Of a stretch of 64,000 nucleotides of DNA, positions 1 to 10,055 are shown piece by piece. Location: positions 18,624,001 through 18,688,000 of the forward strand of contig NC_079489.1 of NCBI RefSeq assembly GCF_020520425.1, given 5' to 3'. Under the pieces are notes generated by a model. It was not told the DNA's origin. It was given only the letters and a program-made list of their open reading frames with translations, and searched no databases. The position numbers and the translations under genes are program-made. This DNA is from Spinacia oleracea (taxonomy: Eukaryota; Streptophyta; Magnoliopsida; Caryophyllales; Amaranthaceae). Positions within the stretch are counted from its first letter, which is position 1. Every line of letters starts with the position of its first letter.

Positions 1-1594
1 GGGCACTGTGTTTGGAATGGCTATATTTCGTGCTATGCTTTTTGTTGATGTCAACAGGGGGAAGTCATGGGTGCAAACTTCCAAGGCACACTCAATCCAG
101 TTCCTGAATCAATCTCTCTGAATCTCTCTGTAAGCCAAGGGTGCTCCTCTTTCTTCTCTCTAATCTTTCTCTTTTGTTTTTCAATTTTTATGTTCTGTTT
201 CACAATAGTCTGTATAAGTTCTTGTTTGTTTGTACTTACTCTCTTTGTAAAAAGTTTGCAAGTGTTGTCATCACCAAAAAGGGGGAATATTGTTGTTCCT
301 AAGTTTTGGTTGATGACACACACATATTGCAAACTTCCTGATTATGGTTGCTAAATGACTTTGAACAGGCATATGCCCAAGTTTCTATTAGGATAGGAAC
401 TTGAATAAACTGGTGAAGTTCCTGAGGTACACTTGGAACAGTCAATGGAGTTTCAGAGCTGGAAGTTGTATCTGTTCCAGTTTGAAGTCACAAGAGGAGC
501 AACACAGTTACATATCAAGAGTTCCGAATATCCACAAGAACTATTACAGACTCATAGCCAAGAGTTCCTGTGTTAGCTAGAGAGGAACTCATCAATGTTC
601 CTTGGCTGGAACGTCTGAAGCTTCTGAGTTGCAAGTTCCAGACAAAGGGAAGACATGAAGTCTAGGTAGTCCACTGTACTTAGAATTTTATGTAAATATT
701 AATTATGCTAATGGTATATAGAGTACTCAAGGAACTTATGATTTAATTAGGCCATTTATTTTATTGGAAGCGATTTTTATGGAAAACATTTTCATAAATA
801 AAAACAAGTTTTGCATATTTAATATAAAATAGATTTACGTTTTATTTTATTTAAACAAAACTTATTTTCCTAAAAATTCTCCTAAGTTTTTGTAGATAAA
901 TAAAATTTGTTTTAAAGAAATATTTTAGGGTTTGATTGAGTCAAATCACTAACTGCTTTATGGCTGAACGTGGGAAGTGGTCTTCCCCTTGTTCCTCAAG
1001 TCAAGGGACGTGGAGACCAAAGTGCTGGCAGTTAGCAGTTGAGGTTTTGAAGGGAACTAACCCTAAGGATAAACACTATAAAAGGGAAATCGTTTTTGGT
1101 TTAAAGTACACAAACATTCTGAGAGTTCTTGCTTTCCTAAAAACGTTTTGTCTAAGATTTTCTAAAACAGTTTGTGTCCTAGTTAATTCAAAGTTCCTAA
1201 GTTCCTTATATCCACACAAAAGCATTATTAATATCTAGAGTTATCCAAACACGAATTATATTTTGTATTAGTAAGGATAGAGTTATCCTGTTTAGACTTA
1301 GAGTTTAAGTCTGAGAGAGAGAAGTTAAGGAGTTGTAATCGAAGTAGATTACTGTGAGGAACACAAGTTTGAGAGGAACTTGTGTTGGAGAGATTATTGT
1401 AATCGAGGCATTACCATAATAAAAGAATTCTCTTCTTGATTAGTATCAAGAAGTTTTCACAATTGTTGTTATTGTCTTCTCTATTCTCAGTTTCTTGATT
1501 GTTTCTTAAGTTCCGCAAGAAACTTTATCAAAGTTCTAATTACAATTCACCCCCCCCTCCCTCTTGTGCGTGTTCCTACTGGAATAACACAACA
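1..1594 (+). mobile_element. Ty1/Copia retrotransposon, 3' end only
   Basis: The window opens inside a Copia-type element. Bases 1-290 are the non-coding tail of its internal region, ending in a polypurine tract (AAAAAGGGGGAATA, about 277-290) directly before the 3' LTR. No clear pol reading frame is seen in these 290 bases. The element lies inside the left LTR of the Gypsy element that follows, since the sequence from about 1591 onward matches 8244 onward. Its 5' part and left target-site copy are outside the window. The LTR start resembles SIRE/Maximus-type Copia elements; this lineage call is from memory. Confidence 0.75.
291..1594 (+). repeat. 3' LTR of the Copia element
   Basis: It starts TGTTGTTCCTAAG just after the polypurine tract and ends ...AACACAACA, giving a 6-bp inverted terminus (TGTTGT/ACAACA). 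Near its end it has the C-rich CAATTCACCCCCC motif seen in many plant Copia LTRs. Length is 1304 bp. The related but diverged LTR at 36195-37719 shows the same layout in the opposite orientation. The exact right edge (1592-1594) is slightly ambiguous because the target also contains AACATAACC. Confidence 0.75.
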
Positions 1595-3397
1595 TAACCT
1601 AGTTCATCAACAATTCCAACATAACCAAGTTCCTTAATCATTTCAACATAACGAAGTTTATGAATCATTTCAATATGGTTTCAACGAATCACACACATTC
1701 CAAGCACACAGGTATGTACGTACCTTGTGTAAACAAACTGATAGACCACTTTAACGAATTCAAAAGTCACCCTCAAAGAATTCTCCGCCTAAGAAAATCA
1801 AGAAACGTACCCAAATCAATTCCTAATAATTTACAGCAACATTAACGTACTCTAAACACATCCTAAACATAATTAGAACATTCCCCAATATCGAAACTTA
1901 ATTAATTAACTTCCTAGAATATTGATTACTACACTAATGATCACCAATTATCATGAACTCCAATAAAGCATCCCTTTTCAAAATTCCAGCAATATAAAAT
2001 AGTTTAAAACTTTGCCAAACCATAATTAATATGCTTAAAATCATAAAAACAATAACCTTAATAACTTATAAACATCATACCATGATTTTAAAACTATTAA
2101 AACCTTAAAAATTCATGCTTTAATAATTAAAAATCATTATTTCAATGTAATCGCATAATCTGAAAATTGAATTTATTATTTAAACATAATATATAATCTG
2201 AAAATATAATTTAATCATAATAAATTATAATTTAAATTCAATAAACATGAATTAAATCACTAAACTAATTTAAAACCCTAACTCACATATTAATCAACCA
2301 AAACTGAAATTAATTGATTTACAATATCAATATCAAATCTGAAAATTATAATTTAACTATAAAGATTGATAATTTAATTCAAGAAACATAAATTAAAATC
2401 AATAAACTTAAATCAAAACATTTCAATAACTTAGGGTTTAAGAAAGTTAACCAAATAGGGAGGAGAGAGAGGGGGTGGCGACGGTCAGAACCACGGCGGC
2501 GCGACAGCGGTTGCGGCTGGGATGGGTTGCTGCCGTGGGAGGCAGTGGTGGTTGTTGGTCGAACCAAAAACCGCAAGGAGAGGGCAAAATCGAAACCAAC
2601 GAGGAAGGAGGATTTCCGGCTGGAGAGGCGCGGCAGCGACGCTGCAGGTGGGCGGCGCAGCGAAGGGAACGACGAGTGGATGGCGGTGCTCGGTGGTTGT
2701 GCGTGGCTGCGCAACAACAGAAACAGAGCAACTATTAACGTGCAACCGAAACCAAGGAGTTTAGGAGAACGAAAGAGAGAGAGGGAGAGGGAGGATTACC
2801 GGAGGATGGCGAGGGACGACGGTGGTCCGGCGGTGGCGCGACGGCGGCTGAAGGGAGGAGAGAAAAACGACAGGAGAGAGAAACGGCTGAGAGTAAGGAA
2901 CGTGAAGGAGGTTTCACGTGATAGCATATATGAGAGAATGAGGGTTTGCTTTTCTTGTTTTTTTTTTTTTTCTTCTTTGGTTTCACGTGAATTAGGAAAA
3001 GAGAAAGGGAGTATGTAGTTTGGGTTTTATTACTTTGGGCTTCACCAATTGGGCTAGAGTTAGGAGTTTAATTTTAGGATTCGAATCCAAAACCGAAATA
3101 TGATCGTTTTCTAAATTCAATCGATTTTCGTAATTCAAATTCTTTTTAACTTAGAATTCTAAAATTATTCTTTATTGCACAAACCGTTAAAATATTTAGA
3201 ATATACTTAAATAAAATTAAATATACATTAAATATATAATAAAGTTCTAACATCGTTAAATATTTAGAACGTACTTAAAATAAAATAAATATACGTTAAT
3301 TATATATTTATTACTTAAAATTCATAAATTCTATTTAAATATAAATAATGTACGTTAAAATATATTAATAAAATTTATAAATTTACGGGGGATTACA
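1595..3397 (-). repeat. Left (3') LTR of the Gypsy element, truncated in the window
   Basis: It matches 8248-10055 of the right LTR nearly base for base and ends in the same GGGGGATTACA. Differences include the length of a T run near 2961 and single bases near 2628, 3170 and 3252. The part matching 6979-8247 lies to the left of the Copia insertion, outside the window. On the minus strand the flanking AAGAGGGGTAGAT (about 3398-3410) is the polypurine tract. Confidence 0.85.
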
Positions 3398-3830
3398 ATC
3401 TACCCCTCTTAAAAGAAGTTTCGTCCCGAAACTTGACACGAAATTTCCCACATTTTCCCCCAAAAGCTTTTAACTCATTCTTAATAGAGAAGTACTCGTG
3501 CCACCTATGTGCACTCTTTTGCCAACTCAAAGCTGTTTGTGTTACTCATGAACACCTTTTCTTATGCGGAGAGTCTATTTGTCTTGCCTAAACTTGTAAA
3601 ATTTGCTAAAATAAGCATACAAATGCATAAAAATGCCATAAAATAGGTGAAAAGCGCGAATTTCTATCGCATTCTACCCCCCTTAAAGAAAACGAGTTAC
3701 GCCCTCGTAACTCACCTCAGGAATAGCTAACCAAAATTCTCTTTCGACGAATTCTATTCTCAAAATTCCTATTTCATTAAAACTACTAACTTTAGACTTT
3801 TCACAACAGATGACGAAACAATAGAACAAG

Positions 3831-4982
3831 TCACCCACGAACTAAATAATGCTTAACTTGCGCGGAGTAAATAGAAAAAGTACCAGAATCTATATCGGCA
3901 GACCGTTCATCCTCATTCTGATTCATCATGTACAACTTTCCTGGAGCCTTATTCGGGTTGTTGTTATCATTTGCAGGCTTATTATAGTTCTCTTGATTGT
4001 TTTGTGCCCCTCCAGGCTTTGAATTTTGAGCTCCAGACTGGTTAAACCTCACTTGGTTTCCACCTCCATTACAATTTTGTTCCTTTCTGTGTTTAGTGAA
4101 GCACTCATACTCCCTATGTCCCCTTTTCTGACAATTGTTGCAGGTCACTAATTCTCCTTTGCAGTTCTTACCAGGGTGGTTGTTACTACACATCTTGCAA
4201 TGATGCACTCTCTCAGACGGGTTCGAGTTGTTGTGGTGCCCCTGATTGTTTCCTCCTTGGAAATTTCCATTTCCATTCCCATTTCCGTTTCTATTCCTTT
4301 TAAAGTTCTCTTGGTTTCCCCCAGCATTAAAATCTTTTCTCTTTTCCCCAATTACCACAGTTTTCTTTTCCCTTCTAGACTGTAGACCATAAATATGAGC
4401 AGCTCTCCCGTACACTATGTCTAAGGATGTAAATGTTTCTCCACCTAATCCCAGTTGAATTTCATCAGTCAGCCCCTGCTCAAACCTTTGAGCTTTTAGC
4501 TCCTCAGTAGCTACCACCTCAGGTGCAAACCTCGATAAAGTTATAAACTTGCTATAGTATTCAGCAATAGTCATATTCCCCATCCTAAGGTTGATAAACT
4601 CCTGCGCTTTCTGCTTTCTCATAAAAGGAGGATAAAACTTCCCCCTCAAGGCAACTATGAATGAATCCCAATTGAATCCCTCAGCAGCACTTAGTCTAGT
4701 TCCATTTTCCTTCCACCAAAGGTCGGCTTCATCTTTTAGATATAGAACAGCTTGACTTACTCTCATACTCCCAGGGCAACTCACAGCCTCAAATAGTTTC
4801 TCAAATTCCCTAATCCAGTTTTCCAGGAAGGTAGGGTCTGCTTGTCCCTTGAAATACGGTGGCTTAACCTTAGAAAGTCTTTCAAACATTTCCCCTGCAG
4901 AATCGGGGCGCTCAGTTCTCTCTTGGGTTAGTTTTTCCGCTAAGAGGCGAATCGCAGCAGCTAGATCATTGTTGTTGGCCAT
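3831..4982 (-). CDS. gag: Gypsy gag polyprotein with zinc knuckles
   Basis: A 383-codon frame. It starts MANNNDLAAAIRLLAEK and has a retrotransposon-type gag (capsid) domain at roughly residues 35-200, with a typical WIREFEKLF ... LKDEADLWW stretch. A basic, Asn/Gly-rich linker follows (about 210-255), then Cys/His knuckles at about 260-295, including CNNCQKRGHREYEC, which fits CX2CX4HX4C. Gag packages element RNA and forms the particle. The last 20 residues contain GTFSIYSAQV, which resembles the start of the aspartic protease, before a stop codon. Gag-pro-pol has therefore been cut short and pol lost. The ATG at 4982 gives the usual length; no better upstream start is seen. Confidence 0.88.
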   Translation of the reverse strand: MANNNDLAAAIRLLAEKLTQERTERPDSAGEMFERLSKVKPPYFKGQADPTFLENWIREFEKLFEAVSCPGSMRVSQAVLYLKDEADLWWKENGTRLSAAEGFNWDSFIVALRGKFYPPFMRKQKAQEFINLRMGNMTIAEYYSKFITLSRFAPEVVATEELKAQRFEQGLTDEIQLGLGGETFTSLDIVYGRAAHIYGLQSRREKKTVVIGEKRKDFNAGGNQENFKRNRNGNGNGNGNFQGGNNQGHHNNSNPSERVHHCKMCSNNHPGKNCKGELVTCNNCQKRGHREYECFTKHRKEQNCNGGGNQVRFNQSGAQNSKPGGAQNNQENYNKPANDNNNPNKAPGKLYMMNQNEDERSADIDSGTFSIYSAQVKHYLVRG

Positions 4983-5646
4983 TCTAGAACGCGACCTGCA
5001 ATTAGTATACTCTATTTTAGGTTTGAAACATCACCTATACGTTATCCCATGCAATTTAATACTTGAATTGGCCATAAAGATCGCCTCAACCAACAATGTT
5101 CACATTAATACACATCATTTACGAAGGCACGACAATCGTTTACAAATGTGCAACGATCGTCTACAAGATGCAATAATCATTAAAAAAAAATAATCATCCT
5201 CAATAGTTCACAACATTCACACTGCACGTAAGGCATAACGTTTTGAATTATATTGGTCATGAGGGTCTAGATTGGCCCTCACTTCCTTTATGTACTCAAA
5301 TCATTTAACATTATTGTGGCAATTAAATTGATCCACAATTCACATTGAGTATGCAAACAATTAATCCATGACGTACTACCTAGAGGTTGGAGTATTATGG
5401 AATCCTCAAAATAGAATAAAGAAAAATTCCTTGGAAACTTTAACTTTTATTGCTAACTCCATAGAGGTTTATTACATCCTTGAAAATAATAAAGAACATT
5501 TCAAACTTCAGTAAACTTAAACCTTAAACAGTTGTAGCTTTGCTACTTATTCTTTAAAACATAAAAGAGCTAATTAACTATTTATGACTTCAAAATATTT
5601 GTGGCCTCTTGCCTATCCATTGCTCCTGAAACTTGCGGAGTGAAAT

Positions 5647-6375
5647 TTAGATCTCAAGATCATCAAATTCTTCCTCAGGGTCTTCATCTTGATTAGGCTC
5701 ATTTGCCGCCTGCTGTTCACTTTCGAGCTCTGCATCTGAATCACTAGAAATTTCAATGGTTGGCTCATGGGCCACTAGGTTAGGATTCTCTGCCTCAACA
5801 CCTACATTCTCATTCTCCACAACTACATTATTTTCCTCTAGGTCATTATTTACACTTATTCCCATAGGTTCTTCTGTAACTGAATCCCCAACATGACTCC
5901 CTACGATTTTACCGTCTCTAAACCCACTTTCTGCCGCTTCAATAATGGTGGTCAGAATTTCTGAATCATATTTTCATCTACCATCCCAAGTCCCATACTT
6001 AGTCAAGTTTGGAGTTCCATTATCAGAATGCATGTCTTTAAACTTTTCCTTGAGTTCTAGGTATGGAAATTTGTTAGGTAAGCAATTAATGATAGTGGCT
6101 GCTATGATATCCTTTCTCATTAAGATAGGTTGCCCTTGAACTTTAGCATAATATTCACATCCAAACACAATTTTCTTCACGTAAATATCAGGGGTTTCTA
6201 TATCAAGTTTCTCGAAGGATCCTATGTTGGTATACTTGGAAAGAAACATTTTATTCCTGAAATAAACAATTCCATGTCTCACTAACGATTTTCCAACCAA
6301 ATCATAAACAAAGTTCAATAACGCAATAAGTTTGGTGGAATCAAACAATTCTTTATGCACATGTAAATGTAACAC
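5647..6375 (-). pseudogene. Extra ORF between the primer-binding site and gag, one in-frame stop
   Basis: Read on the minus strand, an open frame from 6375 stops at TGA (5974-5976) and continues in the same frame without another stop to 5647, about 243 codons in all. The first part (about 133 residues) looks globular and contains VYDLVGKSLVRHG and LTKYGTWDGR. The second part is strongly acidic (EISSDSDAELESEQ ... EDPEEEFDDLEI). It lies upstream of gag in the element's sense direction, where some plant Gypsy elements carry an additional ORF. I do not recognise the domain and give no function. The start codon is uncertain. Confidence 0.5.
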
Positions 6376-6961
6376 TTAAACAATTAGCACACGCACGTAC
6401 ATAACAATCAATTTCTAATGCTAGCGTTGACTAGCCACTAATGCACATATAATTCTATCTTATATGCCCTTCTTATACTACCCATCTCTCATAAGCTAAA
6501 GCATTGAAATAATTTAAATAACAAGGTAAGATGACGCTAATATAATAACATAAATAAAAATATAAAATAAATAAAGTAAAATGAATTAAGGAAATGCGTA
6601 GCGAATAAATTCGAAAATAAAGTTAATAATTCGAAAAAGATTTTATATTTTCTAATAACGAATTCTAACTCTTGAAACAACTAAAAAAAAATGTACTCAT
6701 TTTTTTTTTGTTTTTTTTTTGAATAATAAATAATAAGAAAAATAAAAATGTCGAAAGTATCACTTTAACTTTAATAATAATTTGATTTCGAACTTAAATA
6801 AGAAATATTATATACTTTCAAACAGGATAAAAGGAAATCGGCCCCCCAAAAAAAAGTACCAATTTTTGAACACTATAATCCGTAGAAGCTCGATTTTTAA
6901 GAAATCTATTTTAAATAACTAGGTAGTTAGGCGCCTAAAAATTTATTAAAATAAAACCTTA

Positions 6962-6975
6962 GCTTCTGGATACCA
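6962..6975 (-). other. Primer-binding site of the Gypsy element
   Basis: On the minus strand, TGGTATCCAGAAGC follows the LTR end (TGTTACA) after three bases. It resembles the initiator-tRNA-Met primer site TGGTATCAGAGC with extra bases. It fixes the element's direction and the inner edge of the right LTR. Confidence 0.65.
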
Positions 6976-6978
6976 CTT

Positions 6979-8161
6979 TGTAACACCCCGACAATTCTCT
7001 CTTTTCTAAAACAACATTTTAATATAAAACATAGAGAATTATCAAGGCATTATCGCCCGTGTGAAAACGTAACGGCTTATTCAGAATTTTGCAGCGGAAA
7101 ACATAAAACGAACTTTAAGTTTATAAATAATCGATTACAGGTTTAATCCCAAAAACCAATAAAAGAAAATGAGGAAATATAAATAGTACGGCAAGTTTAT
7201 AGTCAAATTAAACAAACTCAAGTCAACTTAGCAAATTAAAACTAAATACAAGCTCTCTATTCCCGATCCCAATGATGCAACATCTTCAAACCTGCAGATG
7301 GACAATGCTTATTGATCCTTAGAGACTGCTCACCAAAGATTGGGTCATCACAGGATCAATAAGGCATAGCCATGATCAACATGCACAAGCAAAAGCACGT
7401 AATCAGCAAAGCTGAGTACTACATACTAAATCAATAATAATTCTAACATGATTCTATTAAACGAACAATCCTAACATGGTACTAACTAAAACATAAGCAA
7501 GGATAATCAAATTATATTGACTTGAAGACTATATTTGACTGAACTAGACCTTTGTATCATTAACATTATTTTAATTGAAATAGTCAATGGACTGAGTTGT
7601 CTACTAGAAACTTCTTCTTCTTCACTAAGGAAGACGAGGTACGGGCGCGACTCCTTAAACCCCAATGACCTGCGATATCGAGGGACTTTTGAATAAAATA
7701 GAACCGGTGATCAATCCGGCCCCAGAAAAAGCCATAGGCGACCCATGACCCCAACTCCTGATTGTCCGTCACTTTAGACGTGCACTGTCTAAAGCTATTG
7801 CTACTCAGTTTCACTTTACATGACTTAACTTTTAATACTTGGTTATGACTCATCAAACATAAATATTATATTCAACAAGTAAACGCAACTTCTTTTATCT
7901 TTGAATTAAACAAGTGATCACAGAGACGTCACACAAGACTTATTCCAATTAATTCAACCTTTCCTTTAATACTGATAAACCCCTCTATATGGGTATAAGG
8001 TTTCAACTTACTAAACAAGGTCCTCGGCCCTTATAAAGTAGTGAAAAGCAAAAAGGGAACAATGAACAATCGATCTGAATCAACATATATAATAATCTAA
8101 TGTTCCCAACCAACATGTTCGCATCAATCATCCATACCAACATGCTATAATTCTCATAACG

Positions 8162-8205
<44 letters not shown>

Positions 8206-10055
8206 TTAACATGTCCATCCAACAATATTAAACTTGCACTTTCAACATAACCTAGTTCATCAACAATTCCAACATAACCAAGTTCCTTAATCATTTCAAC
8301 ATAACGAAGTTTATGAATCATTTCAATATGGTTTCAACGAATCACACACATTCCAAGCACACAGGTATGTACGTACCTTGTGTAAACAAACTGATAGACC
8401 ACTTTAACGAATTCAAAAGTCACCCTCAAAGAATTCTCCGCCTAAGAAAATCAAGAAACGTACCCAAATCAATTCCTAATAATTTACAGCAACATTAACG
8501 TACTCTAAACACATCCTAAACATAATTAGAACATTCCCCAATATCGAAACTTAATTAATTAACTTCCTAGAATATTGATTACTACACTAATGATCACCAA
8601 TTATCATGAACTCCAATAAAGCATCCCTTTTCAAAATTCCAGCAATATAAAATAGTTTAAAACTTTGCCAAACCATAATTAATATGCTTAAAATCATAAA
8701 AACAATAACCTTAATAACTTATAAACATCATACCATGATTTTAAAACTATTAAAACCTTAAAAATTCATGCTTTAATAATTAAAAATCATTATTTCAATG
8801 TAATCGCATAATCTGAAAATTGAATTTATTATTTAAACATAATATATAATCTGAAAATATAATTTAATCATAATAAATTATAATTTAAATTCAATAAACA
8901 TGAATTAAATCACTAAACTAATTTAAAACCCTAACTCACATATTAATCAACCAAAACTGAAATTAATTGATTTACAATATCAATATCAAATCTGAAAATT
9001 ATAATTTAACTATAAAGATTGATAATTTAATTCAAGAAACATAAATTAAAATCAATAAACTTAAATCAAAACATTTCAATAACTTAGGGTTTAAGAAAGT
9101 TAACCAAATAGGGAGGAGAGAGAGGGGGGTGGCGACGGTCAGAACCACGGCGGCGCGACAGCGGTTGCGGCTGGGATGGGTTGCTGCCGTGGGAGGCAGT
9201 GGTGGTTGTTGGTCGAACCAAAAACCGCAAGGAGAGGGCAAAATCGAAACCAACGAGGAAGGAGGATTTCCGGCTGGACAGGCGCGGCAGCGACGCTGCA
9301 GGTGGGCGGCGCAGCGAAGGGAACGACGAGTGGATGGCGGTGCTCGGTGGTTGTGCGTGGCTGCGCAACAACAGAAACAGAGCAACTATTAACGTGCAAC
9401 CGAAACCAAGGAGTTTAGGAGAACGAAAGAGAGAGAGGGAGAGGGAGGATTACCGGAGGATGGCGAGGGACGACGGTGGTCCGGCGGTGGCGCGACGGCG
9501 GCTGAAGGGAGGAGAGAAAAACGACAGGAGAGAGAAACGGCTGAGAGTAAGGAACGTGAAGGAGGTTTCACGTGATAGCATATATGAGAGAATGAGGGTT
9601 TGCTTTTCTTGTTTTTTTTTTTTTTTTTTCTTCTTTGGTTTCACGTGAATTAGGAAAAGAGAAAGGGAGTATGTAGTTTGGGTTTTATTACTTTGGGCTT
9701 CACCAATTGGGCTAGAGTTAGGAGTTTAATTTTAGGATTCGAATCCAAAACCGAAATATGATCGTTTTCTAAATTCAATCGATTTTCGTAATTCAAATTC
9801 TTTTTAACTTAGAATTCTAAAATTAATCTTTATTGCACAAACCGTTAAAATATTTAGAATATACTTAAATAAAATTAAATATACATTAAATATATAATAA
9901 AGTTCTAAAATCGTTAAATATTTAGAACGTACTTAAAATAAAATAAATATACGTTAATTATATATTTATTACTTAAAATTCATAAATTCTATTTAAATAT
10001 AAATAATGTACGTTAAAATATATTAATAAAATTTATAAATTTACGGGGGATTACA
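6979..10055 (-). repeat. Right (5') LTR of the Gypsy element, complete
   Basis: On the plus strand it runs TGTAACACCCC ... GGGGGATTACA, with inverted termini TGTAA/TTACA, 3077 bp. In element orientation it is the 5' LTR, next to the primer-binding site. It includes a (TA)n run at 8164-8203 and a GC-rich block at about 9115-9560. Translations in the GC-rich block are open in several frames on both strands, which reflects composition rather than a gene. Confidence 0.85.
8164..8203. repeat. (TA)n microsatellite inside the LTR
   Basis: About 20 uninterrupted TA units. The matching part of the left LTR is outside the window, so copy-number difference cannot be judged. Confidence 0.9.

Larger units (their letters stand above)
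1595..10055 (-). mobile_element. Ty3/Gypsy LTR retrotransposon, pol-less, nested host of the Copia element
   Basis: Two long direct repeats (1595-3397 and 6979-10055) bracket 3.6 kb of internal DNA. Read on the minus strand the order is right LTR, primer-binding site, extra ORF, gag, polypurine tract, left LTR. Reverse transcriptase, RNase H and integrase are absent: gag runs into the start of a protease-like segment and stops about 430 bp before the left LTR. The long LTRs and the gag type suggest a Tekay/Del-like chromovirus, but without pol this is inference. The LTR copies differ at only a handful of positions over 1.8 kb, so insertion looks recent. The element interrupts the MULE transposase gene at 10055/10056. 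Confidence 0.85.

Noticed and set aside
1660..1845. 61-residue frame found identically at 8313-8498
   Set aside because: It is part of the duplicated LTR; identity comes from the LTR, not from selection on a protein.
2461..3018. Overlapping open frames on both strands (for example an Arg-rich 163-residue frame on plus) in the GC-rich LTR block
   Set aside because: The same block is present at 9115-9650, frames are open on both strands because of GC-rich composition, and no domain is visible.
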